The notes under the pieces: model-generated | Databases searched by the model: none | The model's input: the letters and a program-made list of their open reading frames with translations, nothing else | What the model was told of the DNA's origin: nothing | NCBI RefSeq assembly: GCF_004758605.1 | Contig: NZ_CP038512.1 | Span: forward strand, 344,001-408,000 | DNA length: 64,000 nucleotides | Source of the DNA: Deinococcus metallilatus | Lineage (GTDB): Bacteria > Deinococcota > Deinococci > Deinococcales > Deinococcaceae | Reading direction: 5' to 3' | Shown: positions 40,241 to 61,071 of the stretch, piece by piece | Numbering within the stretch: the stretch's first letter is position 1 | Layout of the letters: each line of letters opens with the position of its first letter | Position numbers and translations under genes: made by a program

Positions 40241-41335
40241 ATGACGTTTGACCTTCAGGCGATGCTCGACGACCTGCGCGCCCTGGTGGAGATCGAATCC
40301 CCGTCCACCGACATGGCCGCCGTGAACCGCGTGATGGCCGTGGTGGAAGCCTGGGCGCGCGAGCTGGGGGCCGACACCCACGCCCTGCCGGGAGGCACCC
40401 GGCGATTCAATTTCGGGGTGGAGGAGGAGGGGCGGCCGGTGCTGGTCCTGGCCCACGCCGACACCGTCTGGCCGCACGGCACGCTGGACGCCATGCCCTT
40501 CCGGGTGGAGGAGGACCGGGCGTACGGTCCCGGCACCTACGACATGAAGGCGGGGATCGTGGGCCTCTTTCACGCCCTGCGCGCCCTGGAGGGTCAGTGG
40601 CCGGAGGGCGGGGTCCAGGTGCTGCTGACCCCGGACGAGGAGATCGGCAGCCTGGGGAGCCGTGACGCCATCGAGGCCGCCGCCCGGCAGGCCCGCGCCG
40701 TGCTGGTCGTCGAGCCGCCGGTCGCGGACCTGCACGCGCTGAAGGTGGGCCGCAAGGGCGTGGGGGATTTCCAGCTCGCCTTTCGCGGCGTCGCGTCGCA
40801 CGCGGGAAACAAGCCGGAGGAGGGGGCCAGCGCCATCACCGAGGCCGCCCGCGCCGTGCTGGAGCTGGAGGCCCTGGCCCGCCCGGAGGTCGGCACCACC
40901 GTCAGCGTCGGCCTGATCCGGGGCGGCAGCGCCACCAACGTGATTCCCGCCGAGTGTGAGCTGGAACTGGACGTGCGGGTGTCCACCCTGGAGGAAGGCG
41001 AGCGTATTGACGCGGCTATCCGGGCGCTCAGACCCCGGAACCCCCGCGTCCGGCTGGAGGTGACGGGCGGCCTGAACCGTCCTCCCTTCGAGCGCGGCCC
41101 GCAGACCGAGCGCCTCTTCGCGCAGGCCCGGGCCATCGCGGAGGAGCTGGGCTTCGAGGTGGGCGGGGAGATCGTCGGCGGCGGCAGCGACGGCAACTTC
41201 ACCGCGCCCCTGGCCCCGACCCTCGACGGCCTGGGGGCACCCGGTGACGGCGCGCACGCGGCCCACGAGCACGTCCGCCTCGACCGCTGGCCCGACCACG
41301 TCCGCCTGCTGACGCGGCTCTTGCGGGAGGCCTGA
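40241..41335 (+). CDS. M20 family metallopeptidase (carboxypeptidase G2-like)
   Basis: 364 residues. The di-zinc site is visible: AHADTVWP (His-x-Asp), GPGTYDMKAG (bridging Asp), TPDEEIGS (Glu pair), VEPP and the distal His in the HAAHEHV end. The dimerisation lid (about 175-290) contains FRGVASHAGNKPEEGASA. Substrates of this group are N-acyl or folyl-glutamate-like amides. Followed after one base by a small gene, probably co-transcribed. Confidence 0.92.
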   Translation: MTFDLQAMLDDLRALVEIESPSTDMAAVNRVMAVVEAWARELGADTHALPGGTRRFNFGVEEEGRPVLVLAHADTVWPHGTLDAMPFRVEEDRAYGPGTYDMKAGIVGLFHALRALEGQWPEGGVQVLLTPDEEIGSLGSRDAIEAAARQARAVLVVEPPVADLHALKVGRKGVGDFQLAFRGVASHAGNKPEEGASAITEAARAVLELEALARPEVGTTVSVGLIRGGSATNVIPAECELELDVRVSTLEEGERIDAAIRALRPRNPRVRLEVTGGLNRPPFERGPQTERLFAQARAIAEELGFEVGGEIVGGGSDGNFTAPLAPTLDGLGAPGDGAHAAHEHVRLDRWPDHVRLLTRLLREA

Positions 41336-41336
41336 G

Positions 41337-41639
<303 letters not shown>

Positions 41640-42106
41640 GACGGGTTCCGCGTTGTGGACGTACATCCTGCGCCGTTTGTGGGATGTATGGCAGGGCAAC
41701 TACAAAGCGGCAAGATTCGCATAGCCTCGTTCAGCCCCTCTGCAAGCAGCTCTACGAGTCCGGCCCTGCGGGCCACCTCCCCTCAAGGGGAGGCCACAGA
41801 TTGAGCTTCCTGGAGGGCAACCCGCGTTCCCGGCTCCCCTTGAGGGGAGCTGTCAGCGAAGCTGACTGAGGGGTTGAACGGTGCGAGCACTTCCAAAAAC
41901 CGGACGTTGCGGTTGCCCTGGGATGTACGGGAACCAAGCGGAATGCGTATGAGCCGTCTCCCCGTCCCTTCGCGCACCCTCCAGCGGCGCGGGCGTCCCC
42001 CAACACTTTCTTTACTCCGACTTATGGCCCCATGAAGGCGCGGTGGTATTACGGGCCGGGTCAGCCTGCCAAGCTGCGGTGAACAGTCTTTTTTGGAGGT
42101 TTCCCT
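41640..42106. other. 467-base repeat-bearing intergenic region
   Basis: No gene seen. Holds dispersed repeat copy B (41736-41921) flanked by related sequences GGGATGTATGG (41681) and GGGATGTACGG (41920), each followed by an AAGCGG and a CG(C/T)AT, and the motif CTCATACGCATTCCG (minus strand, 41939-41953) that recurs at 54916. The DUF4142 promoter should lie in the last 100 bases but no clear box was found. Confidence 0.6.
41736..41921. repeat. Dispersed repeat, copy B (~186 bp)
   Basis: Same orientation and nearly same sequence as copy A. Contains the palindrome CCTCCCCTCAAGGGGAGG and a second CTCCCCTTGAGGGGAG, the latter deleted in copy A. Confidence 0.85.
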
Positions 42107-42640
42107 ATGCAAAAACGCCGTCTTGTTCCCGCGCTGGCCCTGGCCCTCGTCCTTCCCACCGCCCTGGCCGGAGGCATGGCCGGGATGCCGATGGGTCCCG
42201 TCAGCACCGCCCAGGTGACGAATGACAGCGACGTGCTGTTCATGGAAGTCATGACGATGGTCAACCTGGAAGAGATTCAGACCGGGCAACTGGCGCTGAA
42301 AAAGAGCAGCAACGCCGAGGTGCGCGCCTTTGCCCAGATGGTGATCGCAGACCACACGCGGGCGCAGGCCGAACTGAACAACCTGGCCGCGATGAAGGGC
42401 GTGCGGCTGACCAACAAGCCGGGGGCCGACCAGCGCCTGCAATACAACCACCTCGCCACCTTGACGGGGGCCGACTTCGACGCGGAATACAAGAAGGAGC
42501 AGGTCAGCGGGCACCAGATGGCCCTCGACCTGATCAAGACCTACCGCAGCATCGGCAAGGACGCGCAGGTGCTGGCCTACGCCGCCAAGAACCAGCCCGT
42601 TATCGCGAGTCACCTCGAATACGCCAAGATGCTGCCCTGA
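42107..42640 (+). CDS. DUF4142 secreted protein
   Basis: 177 residues. A signal peptide (1-21, RRLVPALALALVLPTALAGG) precedes a helical domain of the DUF4142 (ferritin-like four-helix) family with Asp/Glu/His residues at helix positions (MVIADHTRAQAEL, LATLTGADFDAEY, EQVSGHQMAL, IASHLEYAKML). Members are periplasmic and often stress-related; the function is not established. GGAGG lies 8 bases before ATG 42107; a strong terminator follows. Confidence 0.88.
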   Translation: MQKRRLVPALALALVLPTALAGGMAGMPMGPVSTAQVTNDSDVLFMEVMTMVNLEEIQTGQLALKKSSNAEVRAFAQMVIADHTRAQAELNNLAAMKGVRLTNKPGADQRLQYNHLATLTGADFDAEYKKEQVSGHQMALDLIKTYRSIGKDAQVLAYAAKNQPVIASHLEYAKMLP

Positions 42641-42662
42641 GCCCGCCTCACCACGAGAAGGA

Positions 42663-42689
42663 GCCTGGGAGGTGCCCCAGGCCCTTTTT
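42663..42689 (+). terminator. Terminator after the DUF4142 gene
   Basis: GCCTGGG, 6-base loop, CCCAGGC, then CC and five T. Confidence 0.9.
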
Positions 42690-42696
42690 CCTGTCC

Positions 42697-43353
<657 letters not shown>

Positions 43354-43360
43354 GCGCCCC

Positions 43361-43366
43361 AGGATA
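43361..43366 (-). promoter_or_regulatory. -10 box of leaderless promoter for the deacetylase
   Basis: TATCCT on the minus strand, 7 bases from ATG 43353. Confidence 0.6.
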
Positions 43367-43419
43367 GGGCGGGGCGGTAGGCGCTGTGGCCGATGTGGTT
43401 CTGACGTGTCCGCTTCAGG

Positions 43420-44421
43420 ATGAAGGCTATGAACGGCACCGACTTTGTTCTTCGCGCCCCCCGCAAGCCCGGTGATTACCCGGACGCGGCGGCGGTCCTG
43501 TCCAGCGCCGACCCCGAGTGGCCGGTCACCCCCGAGTTGCTGCGCGTGTGGGACGAGGCCCATGACCCCGGCCTCTTCCTGACCGAACTGGTCGCGGAGC
43601 AGGGCGGGCGCGTGGTGGGGGTGGGCCGCATCGGCCACGACGATTTCGCCTTCGAGGAGTGGCGCTACTGGGGCAACCTGAGCGTTCACCCGGACGCGCG
43701 GGGGCGCGGCATTGGCGGGGCGCTGTACGCCGAACTGCTGGAGCGCGTCCGGGCGCGTGGCGCGCGGGAAATCCGCACCATGCTGAGCGACCAGCCGCAT
43801 CATGCACCGGGCCGCGCCTTTCTGGAACGGCGGGGCTTCCGGGTGGTCTGGGAGCGGTACGAGTCGCGCCTGGACACCCGGCAGGTGGACCTGTCCCGCT
43901 TTGACGAGCTGCTGGCAGGCGTCGCGGCGGACGGCGTGGAACTCCGCAGCATCGCGGACCTCGCCCGTGACCCCGAACGTGACCGGCGGCTGTGGGAGCT
44001 GGACTGGGAACTGTTTCAGGACGTGCCGATGGGGAACGCCCTGACCAAGCGGCCCTTCGAGGCGTGGGTAAAGCAGGAACTGGAGGACCCCACCTTCGCG
44101 CCGGAGCTGTCCTTTGTGGCGCTGCGTCCCGGTCTGGACGATCCCCTCACCGGCCCCTACGTTGGCTACTCCACGCTGGGGCGCAATCCCGCCGGGTTCT
44201 ATTACATCGGCATGACCGGCGTGCGCCGCGAGGACCGGGGCCGGGGCATCGCCAAGGCGCTGAAGGTGGCCGCGATGCGGGCGCTGGCGGCCGCGGGTGG
44301 CGGAGAGATTCGCACCTTCAACGACAAGCCGAACGCGGCGATGCTGGGCATGAACGAGAAGCTGGGCTTCGTGCGTGGTCCGACGCACCTCAGATACGAA
44401 CTGAAGCTGGAGGAAGCGTGA
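43420..44421 (+). CDS. Double-GNAT N-acetyltransferase, paralogue 1
   Basis: 333 residues with two GNAT folds. N-terminal domain: LSVHPDARGRGIGGAL (acetyl-CoA loop, about 87-102) and RAFLERRGF; C-terminal domain: TGVRREDRGRGIAKALKVAAM (split, about 267-287) with FNDKPNAAMLGMNEKLGF. Both loops look functional. Resembles MshD-type tandem GNATs but substrate is unknown. A second ATG at 43429 with AGGA upstream could be the true start. Its stop overlaps the next start (GTGA). Confidence 0.87.
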   Translation: MKAMNGTDFVLRAPRKPGDYPDAAAVLSSADPEWPVTPELLRVWDEAHDPGLFLTELVAEQGGRVVGVGRIGHDDFAFEEWRYWGNLSVHPDARGRGIGGALYAELLERVRARGAREIRTMLSDQPHHAPGRAFLERRGFRVVWERYESRLDTRQVDLSRFDELLAGVAADGVELRSIADLARDPERDRRLWELDWELFQDVPMGNALTKRPFEAWVKQELEDPTFAPELSFVALRPGLDDPLTGPYVGYSTLGRNPAGFYYIGMTGVRREDRGRGIAKALKVAAMRALAAAGGGEIRTFNDKPNAAMLGMNEKLGFVRGPTHLRYELKLEEA

Positions 44422-45398
44422 TCGTCACGCTGCGGGAAGCCGGTGAGGCGGATTATCCCGCCGTGGCCGCCGTCATGAGCGCCGCCAACCCCCGGCACAC
44501 CTGGACGGCCGAGACGCTCGCCCACGAGACTCAGGGCCTCCTCGACCACCCGCTGCGCCCGCACCTGTTTCAGCTCCTTGCCGAGCAAGGCGGGCAGGCG
44601 GTGGGTGTGGCGACCACGTATCAGCTTCCCGGCATGTTCCACCCGGACCGCTATCAGGCGGAGGTGCTGGTGCGGCCGGACGCGGAGGGTCAGGGGGTGG
44701 GCCGCGCGCTGGCGGACATGCTGGAGGCGCACCTGGAGAGCCGGGGCGCCCGCGAGGTGCTGGCGGGCACCTATGAGGACCGCCCGCGCGGCCTGGCCTT
44801 TCTGGCCCGGCGCGGCTTCACGGAGGCCATGCGCGTTTTCGACAACGTGCTGGACCTGGGCGAGTTCGACCCGGCGCCCTGGGCGGAACAGGCCCGACTC
44901 CCGGACGGCCTCCGCTTGCTGAGCCTCCCCGAGCTGGTGACCGAGCGGGGCGAGGACGCCGCCTGGCGGGCCTACCACGCCGCCTATGCCGAGGCCCGGG
45001 AGGACGTGCCGCGCACGGGGGAAGCGACGCCGCTGCTGTACGACGTGTTCCGCCAACGTGGGGAACACCCGGGCTTCCTTCCCGGGGGCGTGCTGCTCGC
45101 CGTGACGGACGCGGGCGAGGTGGCGGCCCTGACCGAGCTGTACGGGGACGCCGCCGACCCTGGCCGCCTGAACACCGGCCTCACCGGCACCCGCCGCGCC
45201 TGGCGGCGTCAGGGACTGGGCCTCGCGCTGAAGCTGGCCGCCCTCGACCTGGCCCGGCAGCGCGGCGCGCGGAGCCTCTGGACCGGGAACGCGAGCACCA
45301 ATGTCCCCATGCTGGCCCTGAACGAGCGCCTGGGCTTCCGGCCCCAGCTCGCCTGGATCGAGATGCGGCGCGGCAACCTGGCAGGCGGGGGCGTATGA
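44418..45398 (+). CDS. Double-GNAT N-acetyltransferase, paralogue 2
   Basis: 326 residues. N-terminal loop VRPDAEGQGVGRALADML (about 94-111) and LARRGF; C-terminal loop TGTRRAWRRQGLGLALKLAAL with GNASTNVPMLALNERLGF. Same two-domain layout and length as its neighbours, moderately diverged in sequence. GTG 44418 overlaps the upstream stop; its own stop overlaps the ATG of the third gene. The three must be translated as a unit. Confidence 0.87.
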   Translation: MIVTLREAGEADYPAVAAVMSAANPRHTWTAETLAHETQGLLDHPLRPHLFQLLAEQGGQAVGVATTYQLPGMFHPDRYQAEVLVRPDAEGQGVGRALADMLEAHLESRGAREVLAGTYEDRPRGLAFLARRGFTEAMRVFDNVLDLGEFDPAPWAEQARLPDGLRLLSLPELVTERGEDAAWRAYHAAYAEAREDVPRTGEATPLLYDVFRQRGEHPGFLPGGVLLAVTDAGEVAALTELYGDAADPGRLNTGLTGTRRAWRRQGLGLALKLAALDLARQRGARSLWTGNASTNVPMLALNERLGFRPQLAWIEMRRGNLAGGGV

Positions 45399-46354
45399 GC
45401 TTCACGGTCCGGCCCGTCCACGAAAGCGAATGGGCCGCCGCCGCACGTGTCTGGACCCTCGCCGTGCCCCACGACCCCTTCAGCGCCGAGGACTTCCGCA
45501 AGCGCGACGCCGAGCAGCGCGGCTGGGGGTACGCGGCCTTCACCCTGCTGGCGCTGGAGGGGGAGGAGGTGGTGGGCGTCGCCTCGGTCTACCAGAATCC
45601 CGGCATGTACCACCCCCACCGCTTCACGCTGGAAGGGGCGGTCCACCCGGAACGGCAGGGGAGGGGGGCGGGCCGCGCCCTCTGGGAGAGGCTGCACGCC
45701 GAGCTGACCCGTCACGGCGCCCAGGCCGTCCGCACCCTCGCCCGCGAGGATCACCCGCTCGCGCCCGGCTTCCTGACCCGGCGCGGGTTTGTGGGCGACA
45801 GGCGGTATTTCACGAGTGTCCTGGACCTGACCACCTTCGACGACACGCCTTTCCGGGAGCTGGAAGAAAGGCTCGCGGAGCGGGGGGTGCGCGTCCGCAG
45901 CCTCTCGGACCTGCGGGCTGCCGGAACGCCGGACCTGACCGCCCGTCTCCACGCCCTGATGAGTGACGTGCGCCAGGATGTCCCCCGCTCGGAGCCCGCC
46001 ACACCCCTCAGCCGCGAGGTGTTCGAGGAGGCCGTGCTGGGCGACCCCGGCCTGCTCCCCGGCGCCTACCTGATCGCGGAGGACACGCGCGGCGCGTGGA
46101 TCGGCCAGACCACCCTTTTTCGCAGCGAGGCCAGTCCCGACCTGCTGACCGGCCTGACGGGCGTGACGCGGGCGGCGCGGGGGCAGGGCGTCGCTACACT
46201 GCTGAAGCTGTATGCCATCCGCGCGGGCCGCGCTCTCGGCGGGACCACCATCCGCACCGACAACGCCAGCGACAACGCGCCGATGCTGGCGATCAATGAC
46301 CGTCTGGGCTTCGTGCGCGACCCGGCCAGCGTCAGCTACGTCCTGAGGTTCTGA
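45395..46354 (+). CDS. Double-GNAT N-acetyltransferase, paralogue 3
   Basis: 319 residues. N-terminal loop VHPERQGRGAGRALWERL (about 87-104) and LTRRGF; C-terminal loop TGVTRAARGQGVATLLKLYAI with DNASDNAPMLAINDRLGF. ATG 45395 is in an ATGA overlap with paralogue 2, and it shares the conserved MYHPHRF-like segment with it (MFHPDRY), so paralogues 2 and 3 look closer to each other than to 1. Likely acetylates a small molecule; the acceptor is unknown. Confidence 0.87.
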   Translation: MSFTVRPVHESEWAAAARVWTLAVPHDPFSAEDFRKRDAEQRGWGYAAFTLLALEGEEVVGVASVYQNPGMYHPHRFTLEGAVHPERQGRGAGRALWERLHAELTRHGAQAVRTLAREDHPLAPGFLTRRGFVGDRRYFTSVLDLTTFDDTPFRELEERLAERGVRVRSLSDLRAAGTPDLTARLHALMSDVRQDVPRSEPATPLSREVFEEAVLGDPGLLPGAYLIAEDTRGAWIGQTTLFRSEASPDLLTGLTGVTRAARGQGVATLLKLYAIRAGRALGGTTIRTDNASDNAPMLAINDRLGFVRDPASVSYVLRF

Positions 46355-46426
46355 ACACAGTCTGCCGCTGACAGGCGAGGATACTCGGAAGGTGCCCCGC
46401 CCCTCCCTTCCCCCGCAGGGTTCCCC

Positions 46427-47119
<693 letters not shown>

Positions 47120-47194
47120 CGCCCTGGCCCCGGCGGACCTGCTACCCTCTGGGGCGGCCCGTGACCTGTTCTGTCGCTGTGGCCGGAGGACGCC

Positions 47195-48132
<938 letters not shown>

Positions 48133-48169
48133 AGCGGGCGGGGAGGATGCGTTGACCTCCCCGCCCGCT
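48133..48169. terminator. Bidirectional terminator, 14-bp perfect stem
   Basis: AGCGGGCGGGGAGG, 9-base loop, exact complement, then TTCTCT; between convergent genes and starting next to the T-fold stop codon. Confidence 0.9.
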
Positions 48170-48177
48170 TCTCTGCC

Positions 48178-49335
<1,158 letters not shown>

Positions 49336-49341
49336 GCGCAG

Positions 49342-49347
49342 AGTGTA
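49342..49347 (-). promoter_or_regulatory. -10 box of leaderless promoter for pilD
   Basis: TACACT on the minus strand, 6 bases from GTG 49335. Confidence 0.55.
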
Positions 49348-49386
49348 GGGCGTCCGGTCTGACAGGGAGCTTGCGGCTATGGGACA

Positions 49387-49415
49387 GGGGGCGCCGCTTC
49401 TCCGCGTGCGCCCCC
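49387..49415 (-). terminator. Possible terminator after rimO
   Basis: GGGGGCGC, 13-base loop, GCGCCCCC just past the rimO stop; no T-run. Confidence 0.45.
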
Positions 49416-49425
49416 CTCCTGCCCC

Positions 49426-50883
<1,458 letters not shown>

Positions 50884-51076
50884 CTTTCCTCCACGCGGGC
50901 GCCGCCGCGTGGGAACACGCCGGGCGCGAGACTCAACCGGGCAGTGTACAGGGTGGGGGTGGGGGGCGGATAGGGCGCGGGTCACAGGTCGTCAGAACTG
51001 AGCCTCTGTACAGCGTTGGGCATGATGGAGGTCCTACGCGCCTGGAAGATGTCTCTGTGGTCTGATGGGCTTTGGA

Positions 51077-51430
51077 ATGTCAGGAGAATCGTTACGGCTC
51101 AGTGTTCATGTTTACATCGAGGTGGACAGCCTGCCCGATGCACTTGAACAGGCCGGAAAGCTTTGTCGTCTGCTGGGTGAGATCGGATTCAGTATGGAGT
51201 GCCACGTCGAACGCTACTGGAAGATTCCGACGTACTACAGCATCACCTTACCTTTGACTGTCTCTGACGCCGCAACATCGGTGGAACAAGCAAAGAGGTT
51301 GCTGGGTGAGCGTTGGGCGACAAGTAGAACGGAAGAGTTGCTGTCGGCTGTTTGGGATTACCGCTTACACGGTAACTTTGCATTGCCACTGGCCCGTTGG
51401 TGTGAGCTTCAGCTTGATCACGGCGGTTAA
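51077..51430 (+). CDS. Unknown protein (117 residues)
   Basis: Start ATG 51077 (51065 also possible). Product has a beta-alpha-beta look: LRLSVHVYIEV, PDALEQAGKLCRLLGEI, then YYSITLPLTV and a Trp-rich end. Composition is less GC-rich than the neighbours, which hints at acquisition. No family recognised; the size and shape recall immunity-type proteins, but that is a guess. Its 3' half overlaps the 3' end of a minus-strand ORF (51243-51770). Confidence 0.6.
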   Translation: MSGESLRLSVHVYIEVDSLPDALEQAGKLCRLLGEIGFSMECHVERYWKIPTYYSITLPLTVSDAATSVEQAKRLLGERWATSRTEELLSAVWDYRLHGNFALPLARWCELQLDHGG

Positions 51431-51770
51431 CCGAACTCTGCTCACAACTCACAGCGTGGTCGCGTTCCTCGCGCACTTGCTCCTCGACGCTCCACTCGCC
51501 CTCGGGAACGAGGATGGACGCGCCGCCCGGTTTCCCGATCCGGCGCGGAGGCGTGATGGAGGCCACCTGGGGATTCCTCTCGGTCGCAGGCTCGAACTCA
51601 TTGATTTTGGGGGCGACCTCAAACGTTGCCCACCCATTCCTCGTAGCCGCCAGGGCACCCTGCCTCTGCCGCAGGCTTGACCGCCGCGTCCCCTTCTGCA
51701 CGCAGCGCACGATTTCCGAGGTCTGGAACTTGGTTCCCTTGAATCTCCGGATGGTCCATTCCGCCCTCAT
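51243..51770 (-). CDS. Unknown protein or gene remnant (175 codons)
   Basis: ATG 51770 has GGAGG 8 bases upstream and the first ~115 codons look coding (MRAEWTIRRFKGTKF, then SILVPEGEWSVEEQVREERD near 95-115). The last ~60 codons run through the opposite-strand gene at 51077-51430 and look like unrelated read-through. The original 3' end may have been replaced by the acquired neighbour, leaving a truncated gene. No domain recognised. Without it the stretch 51431-51851 holds nothing else. Confidence 0.5.
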   Translation of the reverse strand: MRAEWTIRRFKGTKFQTSEIVRCVQKGTRRSSLRQRQGALAATRNGWATFEVAPKINEFEPATERNPQVASITPPRRIGKPGGASILVPEGEWSVEEQVREERDHAVSCEQSSVNRRDQAEAHTNGPVAMQSYRVSGNPKQPTATLPFYLSPNAHPATSLLVPPMLRRQRQSKVR

Positions 51771-51847
51771 CCCTGTCTCCTCCGGCTGGTCCGTTGACTG
51801 ATGATACCCCGCCTGCTTCCTCACCTCCCCCGCGCTAGACTGCTCCC

Positions 51848-52652
<805 letters not shown>

Positions 52653-52653
52653 G

Positions 52654-52911
52654 ATGTTTTCCTGGCTCAGCAAGCGGCGCAGCAAGGACACCCTCAAGGA
52701 CCGCCTGGAACTGGTCCTCGCCTACGACCGCGCGCAGATTCCCCCCGGCAAGGTGGACGCCCTGCGCCACGACCTGCTGGAAGTCGTCAAGCGTTACTTC
52801 CCGGCGGGCAACAGCAGCGTCGAGGTCGAGCAGCACGGCGACAAGGTGGTGCTGATGGCCTCCATCGCCATCGACGAGCAGGTGGAGAACGCCGGACGCC
52901 GCGAGCGGTAA
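52654..52911 (+). CDS. minE: Cell division topological specificity factor MinE
   Basis: 85 residues, the normal MinE length. N-terminal amphipathic segment MFSWLSKRRSKDTLKDRLELVLAYDRAQ (split here as residues 1-28) stimulates MinD; KVDALRHDLLEVVKRYF and a beta-rich dimer domain follow. Start is one base after the minD stop. Confidence 0.94.
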   Translation: MFSWLSKRRSKDTLKDRLELVLAYDRAQIPPGKVDALRHDLLEVVKRYFPAGNSSVEVEQHGDKVVLMASIAIDEQVENAGRRER

Positions 52912-52980
52912 CGTGCGTCTGGAGGCGGGGGCTGGGAGAGGTGTTCCCGGCCCCCGGTGATTCATACAGGGAGGGACAGC

Positions 52981-53856
<876 letters not shown>

Positions 53857-53906
53857 GGGTCCCCTTCACCGGCCCTCCATCTGGCCGCCTTTCCCGCTTT
53901 GAGAGT

Positions 53907-53912
53907 TAAAGT
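53907..53912 (+). promoter_or_regulatory. -10 box of leaderless promoter for the aldo/keto reductase
   Basis: TAAAGT, 7 bases, then ATG 53920. Confidence 0.6.
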
Positions 53913-53919
53913 AGCGGGC

Positions 53920-54864
<945 letters not shown>

Positions 54865-54915
54865 AGCGGGGGCCCGCGGCCGCGGTTGACCGGGAGCGGG
54901 GCAGTCAGCCCGGGA

Positions 54916-54930
54916 CTCATACGGATTCCG
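54916..54930. repeat. Short dispersed motif CTCATACGGATTCCG
   Basis: Differs at one base from the minus-strand motif at 41939-41953. Followed by the near-palindrome GGATTCCGGATAATCC. Confidence 0.5.
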
Positions 54931-54978
54931 GATAATCCGTTACAGCCCCTCCGCTCCGCTTCGGTGCCTCCACTCCTA

Positions 54979-55051
54979 TCCGTCACCGTTTTTCCTTCTC
55001 CCTCCGGTCGGGATTCACAGTTATTGCATAACTGTTCATCCAGAATCCATA

Positions 55052-55056
<5 letters not shown>
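54979..55056. repeat. Dispersed repeat, copy C2
   Basis: Related to 17008-17086. Its ATATCAG end again lies on the stop codon of a minus-strand gene. Confidence 0.5.
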
Positions 55057-56740
<1,684 letters not shown>

Positions 56741-56878
56741 TTTCTCCAAAGGATTCTTTCCAGACTATCACCCATTATTCATGTTGATGGGGGGGAAATT
56801 CACCCCATTTGGTGGCTTGCAGAAGTCTGAAGCTGCCCTCTGCATCTTTCGGCGCACGCCGACCTCACCCCTCCCCAC

Positions 56879-56884
56879 TATGCT
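56879..56884 (+). promoter_or_regulatory. -10 box of leaderless promoter for the ABC pair
   Basis: TATGCT, 7 bases, then GTG 56892. This excludes the ATG that lies within the box. Confidence 0.6.
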
Positions 56885-56891
56885 GGGGAAC

Positions 56892-58690
<1,799 letters not shown>

Positions 58691-58710
<20 letters not shown>

Positions 58711-59035
58711 CGCCGGGGAGCGTCACGGCCTGCCAGGTGGCCTCGGTGGTGTCGTTGTTGCCTTCCTGGCCGGTCATGCCGGTGTCGTGGCAGGTAAAGC
58801 CCATCAGGAGCAAGGTGCGTCCCCCCACGTCCAGGGTGTAGCTGCCGTGTTGGTGGGCGTCGGTCGTCCGGCTGGCGGCGGCGTGATAGGTCACGACCAC
58901 GGAGTCGCCGGCCCGCACGTCCGGCCGTTCCGACGCGGTGACCACCCCGGCAAAGCGCCGTTCCGGGTCACCGACCCGGCCATGCCACGCCCCCCGGACC
59001 TCGATGAGTGTCCCGCCGCTGTGCTCAGGCCGCAT
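58691..59035 (-). CDS. Small protein of unknown function (114 residues)
   Basis: Start taken as ATG 59035 (an upstream ATG at 59092 would add 19 residues). Beta-rich: IEVRGAWHGRV, RAGDSVVVTYHAAAS, HQHGSYTLDVGGRTLLLMGF and a Cys-His-Asp segment. No family recognised. It converges on the permease and overlaps its end by 20 bases. Codon bias fits a real gene but no ribosome site was seen. Confidence 0.5.
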
Positions 59036-59096
59036 GTGCCCATCAGAACAGACGGCAGGTGAGCCGGATGTGCTTCCTCTCAAGCCGGACAATAAA

Positions 59097-59120
59097 CCTC
59101 CCGCCAGCAGCGGCGGGAGG
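59097..59120 (-). terminator. Terminator of the 205-residue protein gene
   Basis: CCTCCCGCC, 6-base loop, GGCGGGAGG, followed on the minus strand by TTTATT. A second stem (ACCGCCGAA 59142-59150 with TTCGGCGGT 59176-59184) and GACGGT-TAG-ACCGTC (59187-59201) lie nearer the gene. Confidence 0.75.
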
Positions 59121-59222
59121 GGCTAACGGGCAAAAAGTCAAACCGCCGAACGGCGTACAGACTTGATCTGGGTGCTTCGGCGGTGAGACGGTTAGACCGT
59201 CAGACAGTTGACCCTCCCGCCG

Positions 59223-59840
59223 CTACATGTCCAGCGGGTCGGGGTTCTGGCTGGCCTCCCGGCCCTCGTCGATCTGGTTGCGGTGGGTGTAGGACTTCTC
59301 GCGGCTTTCGCGGCCCAGGTCGTCGCCCTGTTCGTCGGTGGCTTTGCCGGGCACCAGCAGATCGTCACTGTACTCGACGGTCGGGTTGGGCGAGGTGGGC
59401 AGCGGTCTGTCGGTGTCGCGGTCTGTCATGGTCGTCTCCTGGGGAGGGGGAACGGCGGCGGGCACGTTCGGCTCGGTCCGTGCGGGCGGAGTGGAGGTCG
59501 TCGCCGGGTGATCGGAGGTCGCGTAGACCTCGGTGAGGACGACAGCCGCCGGGGCGGACGGGGCCTCATGGTCCCCGGCGTCGCTGCCCAGTTCCTGGAT
59601 CAGGCGTTCGCGGGCGCTGATCTCCTCGTCCACGCGGCGGATGTCGTCGCGGATGCCTTGCAGCACCTCCAGGTCCGCGCCCGCGTGGTACGAGCGGCCC
59701 AGGCGGGCGTACAGCCCGTCCAGTTCGCGGTTCAGTTGAAACACTTCCAGGCGGAGGCGCGCACTCTGCGTGACTTCCTCGCCCCGGCGCTGGACCCGTT
59801 CGGCGCCGCGACGGACGCGGTTGAGGATGTTATCCAGCAT
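59223..59840 (-). CDS. Coiled-coil protein of unknown function (205 residues)
   Basis: Residues 1-90 are helical and charged (LNRVRRGAERVQRRGEEVTQ, then LDGLYARLGRSYHAGADLEV), likely a coiled coil; residues 95-205 are disordered, Pro/Thr/Asp-rich, ending DPLDM. No signal peptide. GGAG lies 9 bases before ATG 59840. The shape recalls small cytoplasmic stress or envelope-linked proteins, but no family can be named. Confidence 0.75.
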   Translation of the reverse strand: MLDNILNRVRRGAERVQRRGEEVTQSARLRLEVFQLNRELDGLYARLGRSYHAGADLEVLQGIRDDIRRVDEEISARERLIQELGSDAGDHEAPSAPAAVVLTEVYATSDHPATTSTPPARTEPNVPAAVPPPQETTMTDRDTDRPLPTSPNPTVEYSDDLLVPGKATDEQGDDLGRESREKSYTHRNQIDEGREASQNPDPLDM

Positions 59841-59958
59841 GGGCTGATTCTCCGGCCGGGCCGGGTGGGGCGGGTGAGGGGGCGTTTAAGGGATACAGAG
59901 GGCGCAGGGTGCAGGGGGCTTGCTCCCGGCCCTCCCCGGGCGGCAGACTCTGGGGAAC

Positions 59959-61071
<1,113 letters not shown>

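Noticed and set aside
47120..47194. preQ1 riboswitch before the queuosine-precursor transporter
   Set aside because: No class I stem with the A-rich tail or class II motif could be drawn; only a normal GGAGG site is present.
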